Shown here one piece after another: positions 37,550 through 49,009 of a stretch of 64,000 bases of DNA. The first letter of the stretch is position 1. Each line of letters starts with the position of its first letter. The notes beneath the pieces were generated by a model. It was not told where the DNA came from, made no database searches, and saw only the letters and a list, made by a program, of their open reading frames with translations. Both the position numbers and the translations under genes were made by a program. Source of the DNA: Rosellinia necatrix (Eukaryota > Ascomycota > Sordariomycetes > Xylariales > Xylariaceae); assembly GCA_021209875.1 (NCBI GenBank), contig JAGYVD010000001.1, positions 992,001 to 1,056,000 of the forward strand. The letters run 5' to 3'.

Positions 37550-39011
37550 TGTCCTAGTCCGGTCTGGTCTGGTCTGGTTTGTTTATCGTTGTGTGGGAGG
37601 GGAAGACGGCCGCGCAGACAGCAGATGTTGGTGTTATGCGAGATGATGGGGTAGCAGCGGTGGTGCCTACGTGTGCGTTGGTTCGTTCGTGGTTGTGGTT
37701 CGCGGGTAAAACCAGGTAACAGAGATGACGATGTCGGGAGGATGGCTGATAGAAAGGTGGGTGGGTAGCTTGGTTGCGACGCTGCGGCTGGGAGCCACCT
37801 GTTGAAAGCCGCCAAACCGTAGTGCTAGTTATCCGGTGTTGATGGTATCGCTGACCAATCAGATGTCTATCGAGGGCTGAAATAAGCGCTGGTTTGTACA
37901 CATTTAAAGTGCATATGGGCAGTCCACGAGTGGGCTTGTCCACTGTAGGTAGGTACTGAGATAATGTCTCCCCAGCTTACCTGTAATTATGAGCGACTTC
38001 AATTGGCAATTATTTCCAATAAGCTCTGCCTACCTAAAGTAAGTACATTTATCGGGCACCCTACTTCACCATGGTGAGCACCTAATAAACCTCCCACGTG
38101 AACTGAACCGCAGTTGGCATAGCAAGATAGCAAAGCTACCTAAGTAGGTAAGTAGGTAGTACGACAGACATTCTGCATCTTCCGTCGTTGAGGGCTCGAG
38201 AGTTGAGAGAGCAGAGCAGGCCCCGCTAGACCACCACGACATGGCCATATGGCGGAGCAACCATGTCGACGTGGTGCTGCCTGTGCGAGTCGGCCCCTCG
38301 AAGGGAACATCGCCGTTCCGCTGGGAAATGGAAATGGCATGGATGTCCTCGCTGTGCCTTGCATAATGCCCTGTTGTGCGTCGACACTACCGTTGGATCG
38401 ATAGTGCCCAGTCGTATCCGGGTCCTGGGTGCATCCGAGTCCTGGGTGCATCCGAGTCCTGGGTGTATGCGAGTCCTGGATACCTACACTACCTACACTA
38501 CCTACACTACTATCGACCATCTTGTTACTGGTATATATCTACCTATCTACTTCAAGACCCAGATACCCAGATACCTAGATACCCGCATCCCACCACCACC
38601 GCATTCACAAATCCCCAGCTGCCCCACTCGGACTGTGTTGGTCTCGTCATCCGTCATCCTTCAATCCCGACCTTTGTTACTGTAGCGAGTCGGTAGTGAC
38701 TTAGGGCCGCTCCTGTTCCCCGAGGTTTCCTGTCCTTAGCTTTTGTTCCCAGCTGCCCGCCCCGTTCCGGCATCTACATAGGTTGCCTAGTCTCCGCCCG
38801 GTTCATTCGGAAATTATCTCCAGGCTGTGTTTTGGGCCGTGTTTTGTGCTCGCACTATTTTGCCTAATTCGACGTTTTTTTACGGAGAGCTTGTTGTATC
38901 TATTATTTCCGCCCCCGTTCCTTGTGTCTGCGCTTGCGACGGTAATAATACCACTAGTATCCGGCACGCGACTTTAGGGCCGGACACGACTCTAAACATT
39001 GGCGGCCCGTC
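37550..39011. other. Intergenic between divergent genes, with minisatellites
   Basis: Divergent promoters for Sem1 and Iml2. Holds a GGTCT tandem (about 37558-37577), ACCTA-type motifs (about 37944-37956, 38135-38160), and the minisatellites listed next. No gene supported. Confidence 0.6.
38411..38511. repeat. 17-bp and 9-bp minisatellites
   Basis: About four copies of a 17-bp unit built on GGGTGCATCCGAGTCCT, directly followed by three to four copies of a 9-bp CTACACTAC unit. Confidence 0.85.
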
Positions 39012-41293
39012 ATGAGCCGACTCGGCGCTTGGTTTCGGGGCTCTACCCCGAGGTCGAGCCACGACCCTAGTCCAAGCACCTCCCAGGTCGATTTCCGCGC
39101 CCAGAGCGTTGCCCTTCTCAATGATGCCATAGCCGGTGCTGATCTGATCATGAACGATGACATCGACGGCGCTGAAGAACGTCTGAAGAAAGGTAGCTCG
39201 ACTTACCACTCCTTCGGCCTGGCCGTCTGTGTCTTCATGAAGAGCATCCTCGGCTTCGAGAAGGCTATCATGCTCGAGGCGAGTAAACGTCTCGGCGAAT
39301 GTGAGACATCCGCTTGGAACGAGATAAAGAAGGCCGAGAGGGAGGCGGGTAGCTCGAGCTCACAGCCCGAGCGGATTTACCCCCCTGGCACCGAATACCA
39401 GTTGGTTCTGGCCGAATCCTATCTCATGTCTGCCATTATCGGAGTCTTACATGAGAGTTTAACCGAGGGTATAAAGAGCTTTTACAAGTTGCGGAAGGCC
39501 TATATAGCACTTGATGGGATCATACAGGCGGAAAACGCCTACTTGAAAAAGCGCCAGCAGGGGACTACGTCGCCCAACCGCACCGCACAGCATACCGATG
39601 CCAGTCAGCACGAAAAAATGCCCGGGGCCTTCGTCGACGACGACGACGACACTGATGTCGAATTCTTGAACGCAGACGAACCCCGCTCTAGCCATCAGGC
39701 CACAGAGCCAGAACAGGATTTGCCATCTCGGGGCGGGTTCGAGACCGGTCCCGACTCCGATATCTTTACCGACCCAGTTGATGCTTTTACTCATTCGTAA
39801 GTAGACTAACTTAGAATTCCTGCACGGGTACCGGGTCGTATCCCCGACCTTTGCCCCAGTGCCTGTTTCTTTTCTTGCCAATCATCGATATATCATATTG
39901 GCGCCTGGTTAACCTAGACTGCATGCTTACCTTTACTTGATAGTGGGGCAACTATGTGCTTTGGCGTGCTCCTTCTTATTATCTCCCTTGTGCCACCAGC
40001 ATTCTCTCGACTCCTATCCGTTATTGGCTTTGGAGGCGACCGTGAACGTGGCATAAAGATGCTGTGGCAAAGTTCCCAGTTCGAAAATGTCAACGGTGCA
40101 GTATCGGGGCTGATGCTTCTTGCCTACTATAACGGGTTGTTGGGATTTGCCGATATCCTCCCCTCCGATGCGGATGTTGAGAAGGGTGCGATTGTGGGTT
40201 ATCCACAAGAAAGGCTCACAGCGCTTCTCGCTAAGCTACGGGCACGGTATCCTGATAGCGGACTTTGGAGGTTCGAAGAAGCCCGTAGCCGCGGGAACAA
40301 GAGGGATCTGAATGGAGCCCTTGACATCCTTAGGAACAACAAGTCTAAGATGAAGCAAGTCGCAGCGCTGAACAATTTTGAAATGTCTCTCGATTCGTCA
40401 TATGTCCGGGACTGGTCACACGCCCGCGACGACTACCTTCGGTGCATCGAGCTGAATGATTGGAGCCCCTCACTATACTACTACCTTGCCGGGTGTGCGG
40501 AGTTGGAGTTGTACAGGAACGCCCACCACGAGAACCCGGACGACCATTCTCAAATCAACCTCCATAAGAAGAAGGCCGATGAGCTTCTTAGGAAGGTCAC
40601 CACGGTAGCCGGTAGGAAACGATTCATGGCGCGGCCACTTCCTTTTGAAGAATTCGTCGTCCGGAAGTTGAAAAAATGGGAAGAGCGATCAGGGGCGTTG
40701 AGCATTGACTTGGTCGACGCCATTGGTATCAGCCCAATGCAGGAAATGGTGTACCTCTGGAACGGACTCAAGAAAATGCAAGATATAGAACTCGAGGCAG
40801 CCGCTAAGGATCTATCCTGGGACCGACTCACGTGCCCCGAAGAAGCCCGCGGTAAAATCCAGGCCGAGATCGACGAGGGGGCACTACATGACTTGTGCCA
40901 CGCCGCTATTCTCCGCAACCTTGGGAAGTTAGACGAAGCTCGGACTAGGCTTCAGGAGGTCCTAAAACTCGATAAGTACGGTTGTTCCCACCCTCCTTTA
41001 CCCCTAACAGATAATTAACCAGGTATGGCTTCAGATCTGCGTTTAAAGGTTCTATGAAGGACGATTATATCCCGCCGTCCGCCCACTACGAGATGGCCGT
41101 CCTCGCTTGGATGGAGGGCCAGGGGGAGACGGCGGCTGAAACGAAAAAGAAAGTGTACGATTGCCAGTCCTGGTTAGACAAGGTGTCTAAGTGGGAATCC
41201 TATGTCCTGGACGGTAGAATCGGCATGCGCGTTCAGACCGGCATGGATACGCTACGATGGTACAAGCGAGAGCATGGCTTGCCCGTATCTTAG
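39012..41293 (+). CDS. iml2: Iml2-family protein (inclusion body clearance, TPR-like)
   Basis: Exons 39012-39796, 39944-40975 and 41023-41293 (695 residues). The sequence follows the Iml2/TTC39 family: SVALLNDAIAGADLIMNDDIDGAEERLKK at the start, LGFEKAIMLEASKRL and EYQLVLAESYLMSAII, then an acidic loop (DDDDDTDVEF), the hydrophobic segment CFGVLLLIISLVPP, and FENVNGAVSGLMLLAYYNGL followed by helical repeats. In yeast Iml2 links lipid droplets to clearance of protein inclusions. The split codons TC|T and AA|G join cleanly. The family match is strong; the role in this fungus is inferred. Confidence 0.9.
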
Positions 41294-42570
41294 TTTAACG
41301 AATTCATTCATACACACGCGGCTAGACCTCTTTATTGCGTGGGATTTGAGGGGAAATGGACATGTATAGACGGCTTAGAGCATATAGATCCACGAGATCA
41401 GTCTTAGGTTTGTAATGGGACGCGGGCGTTTTCGGGCGTGTGTGAATTTCGCCGTGGCTAATGTGTGACAGGCGTTGGCGTGGGTCAGCTGGAAGGATAT
41501 TGGCGCTGAGTTTAGAGATCGAGACCTGCGCTTAGTGTGCACTCACCCCCCTGCTGCATGACTTAACATCCTTCTCGTAGAACACACTACCAGCTTATCA
41601 ATCTTACGGCTGGCCTTAATGCTACCTGTCATCGCCTCCTCTGTCCGCCAAATATCCCTCAGCGCGCTGATGTTCTTAAAAGTCGATTCATTGAGCACAA
41701 GATCCTGCTCAGCCTCCACCAAGCCCATAATCAAGGTACCTCCTGGGTAGCAAGTCCGCGATGACTTAAAATTAGATGGCGGCGATGGCCACGTGTGTTA
41801 GGCTGAACGGCGTGCGTACACAAGCGGCAAACAGCTCTCTCTGGTATGGCCAACACAAACACCGACTTGGTATTGAACCACGTGAAAGGCACCGGCCGGA
41901 GTCTGGCGGCCTAGCTGACGTCAGCTATTCCATTACAAAAGTAGGAGAATATCCCGGTTCTAAATGGTGACGTCGATCCATAAGGAAAGTAAAGGGGGGA
42001 AGGGGCGGGAGCGGGGGAGGCATATGTGAACGCGGACCCTAGTAGGCAACCATTTTATCACAGCGGGAGGCATGCATGGAGGAAATAACCGAGGACGGCG
42101 ACTCTCCTCTCCCTTGCAGACGTGAATCCGCGTCGGTGCTCATGGTTTATGACGTGTATACTCTCGATCCTTTACCTTGAACCCTTGAACTGGGTACTCG
42201 CACCATATGGGTAGAACACCCCCGCCACCCCTCCCGGGGGGTTAGTCATTTAACGTAGGGAACATCTGATAGATAATAAATGTGCTTTATTTACCTCGAG
42301 AAGTTTATATGATAGATGGACAGCTAAAATCTAGTCAAATACGCCACCGTGATTATGTTCGCTGTGACCTTATGAAATGGAAAATCAATCAATCACCGCC
42401 AATGTATACCGCGGACACTTTTTACGTGGCCGCCCAAAAAAACCAAAAAAAAAAAACCCTCCCCCTTGGAAACATCTAGACTGGTTGGCTATACGGCCGC
42501 CGCAGTAGGTCGTCCTCAGACATATCCCGCTTTCTCTCTACACCGAGGGTTGGGTTAGTTTAATTCGCCC
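41294..42570. other. Intergenic between convergent genes
   Basis: No supported gene. An open stretch on the minus strand at 41543-41734 ends at a GTGAGT but has no recognisable domain. An A-rich run lies near 42437-42465. Confidence 0.5.
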
Positions 42571-43488
42571 CTAGACAAGTAAGGGGGGGATGGAGATCGG
42601 GGCATAGTTACTTTTAACGGGCTGAGGAGGAGTGAGTTGGCGGGCGCGCAGGTCTGCCAACCTCGCGCTGGACCGTCGCTCCCTCGGCTGGACCGTCGGT
42701 CTCTCGACCTTGCCGTCCGACTTGGCGCTGGCACTGACACTGGCGCTGGCACTGGCGGGCGGCGTCGTCGTCTGGGCGGGGACCATGGGGTACATCTGGC
42801 GGATGAAGTCGATGTCGGTGGCGGAGAGCTCGTAGTTGGGGTCGACGAAGGCGCCGTTGGTGGTGAGCTCGCGCGGGAAGTGGTAGAGCATGATGGAGGC
42901 GCGGTCGAAGCGGGAGAACTGGGTCTTGCCGGTCTCGTAGACGGCCAGGACGTTGCGGTCGACCTTGGCCTCGTCCCAGCGCAGGGCGTCGCGGTAGTGG
43001 TCGTAGACCTTCTGGCGGTCCCACTGGATGCCGCCGACGGGGTTCTGGTGCTCGTGGACGCAGCCGAGCGCGTGGCCGAACTCGTGGTACACGACGCGCG
43101 CGAGCTCGCGGTCGGGCGTCTTGTCGTGCACGTCGAGGTTCATGGTCGCGCCCGCCCGCCGCATCAGGCAGTCCGTGCCGACCATGGACCACGACCCGCC
43201 CCCGGCGGCGAACGTCACGCGGACCTCGGCCCGCCGCGCGTCGTCGACGAACTCCATCCGGACGTTGGCATGCCGCGTCCACTCCGCCGCGTACCGCTCC
43301 ACCCGCCGCCGTAGCCGCGCGCTGCCCCGGATCAGCTTGATCTGGATCGCGTGCCCCAGCGGCCACTTCCTGGACTCCACCACGCCGAGCGAGAGCCGCT
43401 CCTCGGGCCAGTCGCGCGACTGCGGGCTGGCCGACCGGTCCCGCCCCGGCGAGGGGGGTACCAACGTGCACATATCGTAGGAATCCAT
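42571..43488 (-). CDS. Astacin-like zinc metalloprotease (M12A)
   Basis: Single exon, 305 residues, very GC-rich. HEFGHALGCVHEHQ is the full HExxHxxGxxH zinc motif with its extra Glu, and SIMLYHFP is the Met-turn, so the catalytic core (about 45-235) looks active. Upstream, VVESRKWPLGHAIQIKLI matches the start of the astacin fold, and TDIDFIRQMYP its end. There is no signal peptide and no propeptide; the N-terminus is MDSYDMCTLVPPSPGRDRS. The C-terminal 70 residues are a Ser/Ala/Arg-rich tail without a domain. Most astacins are secreted, so a cytosolic or unconventionally exported enzyme, or a missed upstream exon, should be considered. An alternate-frame shadow covers the same span. Confidence 0.88.
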   Translation of the reverse strand: MDSYDMCTLVPPSPGRDRSASPQSRDWPEERLSLGVVESRKWPLGHAIQIKLIRGSARLRRRVERYAAEWTRHANVRMEFVDDARRAEVRVTFAAGGGSWSMVGTDCLMRRAGATMNLDVHDKTPDRELARVVYHEFGHALGCVHEHQNPVGGIQWDRQKVYDHYRDALRWDEAKVDRNVLAVYETGKTQFSRFDRASIMLYHFPRELTTNGAFVDPNYELSATDIDFIRQMYPMVPAQTTTPPASASASVSASAKSDGKVERPTVQPRERRSSARLADLRARQLTPPQPVKSNYAPISIPPLLV

Positions 43489-44356
43489 GGTTTTGTTTTG
43501 TTGTTTTGTTTTGTTTCGTTTCGTTTCGTTTCGTTTTGTTTTAATTTTGCTGGCGCTCGTCTGTCGTGGTGTCTCCTAATTGGTGAAAATAAGTAAGGGG
43601 GGGTTTCAAGGGATCGTGGTTTTTTTTTTTTTTTTTAATTTATTTATCGCTGAGTTAATCTTGTCGTCGCTACGTGCGCACGCCTGACGGATGGACGGAT
43701 GAACGGATAGATAGATAGATAGATAGATAGACAGCCAGATAGATAGATAGATAGCCAGACAGACAGACCAACGGTTTCTATATCGAACCCCGCCGGCCTG
43801 CCTGCCGACACGTGGACGGCGATCGAGGCTGAAGCTGCTCGAGTCTGCCTCCAGCGCGATGGGATCCCCTGGGATCACTACGTCGGGGGCGAATGCCACC
43901 CATGCCACCCATGCCATCCATGCCGGCTGAAAATGATGTCCAGCATCACCGGGTCCTGACCGGGCTGGCCAAGCGAGTCCTTTTGGGCGGGGTGTGACAG
44001 CTTTGCATAAGGGATGGCTGTTGCCACACGGAGGTCCCATTAGTGCGACGTGCCCAGCCAGTTGGAGCTCAGCGCGGATTCCTGTAATGGTGTGATGTGT
44101 CAGGGTTGGCAAGCCATGCCAGTTCAGCCCCGAAAGGGCGTCAGTGTGGTGGTCCAGTGTAAGTCCAGTGTGTAAGTCCAGTGTGTGAGTCCATTGTGTG
44201 TGGCCACGTTCTGTCACAATGATATGGGCAATGCCCCGTCCCCCCCATTCCCCATCCCCTCACTCAATCACTCTCACCGAGCCACTACAAACTACAAACT
44301 CCAAACTCTAAACTCTAAACTCTATTCCATGACGCTAAAGCCCAAAAAAAGCGACC
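43489..44356. other. Divergent intergenic region rich in simple repeats
   Basis: Holds TTTTG/TTTCG pentamers (about 43491-43541), poly-T (about 43619-43637), a (GATA)n tract (about 43707-43754), a GTGTAAGTCCA tandem (about 44152-44192) and an AAACTCTA tandem (about 44284-44325). Confidence 0.75.
43491..43754. repeat. Pentamer, poly-T and GATA microsatellites
   Basis: Three separate simple-sequence tracts within 265 nt upstream of the astacin-like gene. Confidence 0.85.
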
Positions 44357-44862
44357 ATGGTCATTCTGCGTAACATGTCCCAGTACGAGTACCGGCCCAA
44401 GAAAATCCAACGGAGATCGACCGCCGGGAGCCAGGGGAACGGGAGCCGCCCGACGGAGGGCCACAAGTCGCCACGCAGGACCCGGAGCGAGAGCCTCAAG
44501 GAGGCGGCCGCCGGGCGCGATCGCGTGCCGACCCCGCTAGCGGAGCGGCGGAACGAGGAGAACCCCCGGCCCGCCGGCGCCGGGGACCTGGCCGTCCGGC
44601 GGTCGAAGGTGGGCGGCGGCGGCGACGACGACGACGACGACGAGGCGCGCCGGAACCGCCCGGCCCACGACGCGAGCCGCTCGCCCGCCCGGCGGCGGCA
44701 CCGGAGCAAGGAGGAGAAGACCGGGAAGGCGAAGGCGGCGAAGGGCGGCAGCGCCGCGCGCCCCGCGGGACGGACCGGGGCTGGAGGGAGAACGTCTCGC
44801 CGCCCGTCAAGGCGCGCGCCCTCGAGGACGACGTCCCCATGATCATCGAGTGCTGGCAGTGA
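44357..44862 (+). pseudogene. Basic low-complexity protein gene with an apparent 1-nt deletion
   Basis: From ATG 44357 one frame runs through an Arg/Ser/Lys-rich sequence with a GGGG-DDDDDD run and near-universal G/C third positions. At about 44765-44775 the strong G/C-third-position signal moves to another frame, which reads DRGWRENVSPPVKARALEDD and ends MIIECWQ-stop at 44862. The total, 506 nt, is one short of a multiple of three, as a single lost base would give. Without the change the protein would be about 168 residues; as written, translation continues in the wrong frame to 44842. No GT donor suits an intron at that point. Family not recognised; a sequencing error is a real alternative. 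Confidence 0.55.
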
Positions 44863-46133
44863 TGCGAGCGGGCTCGGCCTGCGGTACGTTTCTGACTCCC
44901 CATGCGCACGAACGCTCCATTGAAGTATATGTCATAGGACCGCCCGACAGAGTTTGGCGATTTATGTTACGTGTAAGTTCTTACTGGGAGCAACAATTTA
45001 TATTACGGTCGGAAGGGGAGGGGGGGGGGGGCTCACGAAACAGCGTGAGCCGTACTCCGTGGGAGGAACATGGGAGGAATCTGAGTTCCTAAATTCAACG
45101 TTGAAATATCTTTTTTATATCCCGATAGAATGTTCAAATTTATGTTTCAATCATTTACCGTCATTTCCTCAGTGTGAGTGATGAAATCGTGTTGGATTAG
45201 GAGAGGAATTGGGTCAAAATTTGCGGCTGGGACCTATTACCCGCAGCCTGCCGAGCAGCTACTATAGTTGCAGTTAAGGTCCCAACCACCTCTTCTCTTC
45301 AAGGGGAATATCTAGAGGGGTATGGAACTAGCGACCTGCCGACATATTATCAAAGGGAATGCGTCGCAAGGGAGGATAAAAGGGTTATTATAGGTTGAAT
45401 AAGCTACATCGAGAGCGCAATGGAACAATTAATCCCCAATGCCGACCCTTAATGCGAAAAGAGCGGTCAAGAAACTAAGAACGGTAGAATAAGTGTCCAG
45501 CTTAACAGACCCCCTAATGAAGTAAGAAGCTGATATTTATAGGCGTAGTTAGGTTGCCGAGGCGCTGGAGGTCTTCACCTAGGTAGGTCAAGTTTGAGCA
45601 AGCATATTTCCAAACTCAAAAAAATATACACTGTTTCAAATCAGACAAATTCATGCGGACTATTTATTTGCCCAGGTAAAAAGTCGTAGGTAATTCCTAC
45701 CACGATCAATGCCTGCCTTATTAACGAGGTAGAAAGGGGTTTGACCAGTCCTACGGGCGAGAGGCTGATCATGCAAAGACATGAACTGGTTATAACTATA
45801 GCCTTACCTCAATTTAGCCCTTGTTGTATGTATAACGCAATGGCTTAAGTATAAACCAAAGTTCCTATAGCATTGTAGGATCAAATCTAAAGTTACCCCC
45901 TTTTCTTCTTCCAGCAGAACGGCGAGTGTTTCTGAACACAACCTTAGAAAAAGGGGGTAGGTGCTACATCGAATTACGAAGGGATAAATAACAACGCCAC
46001 AGAAAGGGATATTCGGGGCAGCGCATGCGCTATCACGCATCCGAGAAAAGACGGTGTCGACTACGGACGCATTATGAAACCCCCAGTGAAACTGCCAGCC
46101 TAACCAACGACTCACCCCCTCCCCTTCCCTCCA
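44863..46133. other. Intergenic, little seen
   Basis: AT-balanced sequence without a supported gene; one ACCTAGGTAGG motif near 45578 and a G-run near 45020. Confidence 0.5.
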
Positions 46134-47181
46134 TCAACCGCCTTGGTAGCGCGACCGGTCCAGCACAGCCCGGGCAAGCCCCGCGCCCCAGGCCTCCTGC
46201 ATGACGCTCACGAGCCGCGGCCTTCGCGCGGGCGAGGGCGCGATGCTGCCGACGGACTCGGGAATATCCCCGTCTACCGTTTCCGACCTTTGTTAGCGTC
46301 GTGTGTAGGTACGCACGCGCCGTCGCTCTTGATTGGGGGGGTTTTGGCTCATATAGAGCTGCCTAGAACCTCCCCTCTCCCCGGAGTGGGACATCGTTTC
46401 CGGCGAACGATAGGGCTCTCTCTACCTCTAGAGACATATATGCGCCTAGTTACTGACGGGCGGCCTGGGTAATTTTGCGATGCGGTGCGGGCCACCCCGC
46501 CGGATGCCGCGATGTTTCTGAAACCCGAGCTTCTGCGTTGCTTCGGGAGAGCTCGGGGGACCCGAAAAAAATGTTCATACGGGACAATTTGAGCGTAGCC
46601 GCGACGACGACGTTTTGCGCTCTGGTGAGATTCCCGTCGGGGGTAGAATGGCGTGTGGCTTAAACCAGCGGGGAAGCGGCCGCCATGAATCCACGCGAAC
46701 ACCGACCTCAGTGTGTAGCCGGGGTTTTTTTTTGTTCTTGACTAGACGTTAAGCGGAAGGCAGTCCTCGTCCCGGGTGTTGTTAGACTAGTTGATGATAT
46801 TGGCATATTACCCTCGAGTACTGTGATGTGGCGTTGGGATAAACGAACGTGCTAGACGCCATTTGCGGACAGTCAAATCCATGTCACCCACCTTGTGAAT
46901 GTTGAATATTGGGTGTTGTTGAGCGAACGTACGTAGCGATCCGCGTTTATGATGCCTTCAGGGTCGAGCTTCGCCGGTAACGCGAACCCCCGTTGGCCAG
47001 TTAGAGGAGACGCGTACGGTATCCCCAACTACTCGCATACAGAATCGGGCATTGTAAGTTGTCCATTCAGATGGGCCTTCGTAGCCCGAACTGTGCGATT
47101 CACGAATTCGAGTGCTGAGCTTAGTTGGAACTGGAGAACTAGGAGTGCGCTTTCGCAGAGCAAGGAGTTTCTCATCTTGGC
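46134..47181 (-). pseudogene. Degenerate type-B carboxylesterase
   Basis: Reading the minus strand, fragments of a carboxylesterase appear in order but in different frames. An N-terminal piece has VRATKAHLNGQL, then an in-frame TAG at 47029-47031, then LGIPYASPLTGQRGFALP (the family's GIPYA-P-G-RF-P motif). A middle piece reads FAWIHGGRFPAG (the family's WIHGG) and then AQNVVVAATL and MNIFFGSPEL. A C-terminal piece follows a good splice acceptor: RLVSVMQEAWGAGLARAV to a stop at 46134. The GESAG-type nucleophile region and most of the catalytic core between the middle and C-terminal pieces are absent. The C-terminal assignment is the weakest. Confidence 0.6.
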
Positions 47182-49009
47182 TTAGTCAACTTGCGGAAGG
47201 GCAATTACGGGGTAAGCTCTTAGGCCATATGACTGAATGTCCAGGAGGGGTGCGCTTTAAGATTATTTAATAATAGTCTATCGCGAGGAGGTAACATTCA
47301 CTCGTCACAACCCCCAATCTTCATTGTGATAAATCACGGAGCTTTGGAAATTAGTACGGAGATCATGGCTGCAACTGTCTCTCTGTAGATCTAACGAACA
47401 CATTAGTGTCGACGTAGGGATAGATATTCGACCTCCTGTTTCACTCGATGTATTTATAGTCATATGCTACCAACACCACCATTACAGGCTGCAGTGAGTA
47501 ATAATAAGGTATCTTGGCTGAGGGGTTTATGCGCAAGATTGCTAATTCCGTTCTTCGAGATCCTGAGTATCTCAGTGATGTTGTAAGTACCCCCCTGACT
47601 CTTATTTTTTATCCTAATAACCTGACGGCATGATGAGCACTACGCAGGAGATCGGTGAACGCCTGGATAATGTCCATACTGGCGCGCCTTGTCAAAAGGC
47701 GGAGACGAACGTCACTGTCAGAAATCCATGCCACTGGCGCGGGGGGAAGGCGATGATGATCGAAGCACTGAGCGGCGAGTACTGATGTTTAGTGGTGGAG
47801 TGAAGGAGGACGCCGGTGGTAATATTTACGACCTCTTCTACCGCACCATTGATGACCGCACTCCGTGACCAGGTCGAACTTAAGGGTGAGTTCGTCTGCA
47901 AGCTACAGGACCTATGGATGCCCGAGCTTCGGGGTAAAGTGCCTCCCTTCCCGTCAGCTTTAGTATTGCGCCTCTTATGCAAGACTATATTTTCGAAATT
48001 GTTATACGAAAATTGAGGCTTACGGGCGTAGGCGGGGGGGGGGGTTGGGAGGTGTGTTTCACAAGTGGTCAATAATTAGGGCCCATCCAGGACGGCCTCC
48101 ATCTTAGACTCTCCATCATATTAGGACTGACAAACTACCTACTAATGACCTAGCATCCCCATACCAAGTTGGTGCAAGAACTATCGCCAGACTGTGTTCG
48201 AGATTCGTATACGGGCGTAAGACGTCAGCGGCATTGAATGCTCCCAGATTTTAAACCCCACAAACCACTTAAGGCATCCAATTTGAAAAAAAGCCCAACG
48301 ACCACCTCAGGCGTCTGTGCAATGTTGCAAAATAGGGATCGCAAGGCGAAGAGACTGCAGTTAGATACTGTATTTCGACGAATATCGGCGATGCAGATTA
48401 GGGTGGGATAGAAAAGGGGGTTGGCATAGGTCGAGTGTTGACTCAACGCGTATATCGCCAGCTCATGTATGTGGCGTCAAGGGGGTTAATTCGGTCCTGA
48501 TTACTCTAGGGGACCCTTGCGAGCTTGCCGTATGTTGCCTAAATAGAAAGGCCGGTCCATTTGCGAGTGAATGTATCGCGCAGGGTTCCTAGCGCCTGGA
48601 GAATCAGGTCGGGGGAAGGGAGAGGGTAAGGGTGAGGCTGCTTGCTGCAAGAAGTTGAAATGATCTTCCGCGTTAGGAGAATCCGGTTATTGTGAATCTA
48701 TGTAAATGAGCGGCCATGGATACGAGCGTATCATACAGGAGTGGGTGGCGAATGCCAAAACAGAACGTGAGCATCGAATCATCAGGTCGTAATAAGAGCG
48801 TATATACAAGAGTCCCTCCTTCGGAGATCGGGAGGGAGTGGAAACGCAATTCCAGGACGTTGGTACTTGACCAAGTCGTAGGGTATCGAAACGGTAGGAT
48901 GAACACCGGTTGCGCCGATAGAAAGAATGACATGAAGGGAGGCCCGACCGAAACACTACAAATCAAGCGTAAGTCTCAAAGCTCATAGTATGGCAACCGA
49001 CGCTTAACG
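47182..49009. other. Intergenic; one doubtful small gene inside
   Basis: Apart from the doubtful 47529-47785 model, nothing is supported. A second open stretch at about 47795-48015 (+) has no recognisable domain. A G-run lies at 48034-48045. Confidence 0.5.
47529..47785 (+). CDS. Possible small two-exon gene or relic (doubtful)
   Basis: ATG 47529 opens a short exon reading MRKIANSVLRDPEYLSDV up to a GTAAGT donor at 47583. A branch-like CTAATAAC and a CAG acceptor (47645-47647) lead in phase to EIGERLDNVHTGAPC and on to a stop at 47785 (63 residues). The splice signals are good, but no family is recognised and the start may lie further upstream. It could equally be a decayed fragment of a larger gene. 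Confidence 0.25.

Noticed and set aside
41322..41740. Minus-strand frames joined by a GTGAGT...CAG pair behind Iml2
   Set aside because: The implied intron is only about 23 nt and no protein family is visible; likely antisense 3'-UTR.
42614..43471. Second long Ala/Arg/Pro-rich frame over the astacin gene
   Set aside because: An out-of-frame shadow of the same GC-rich DNA; only the HEFGHALGCVHEHQ frame has family motifs.
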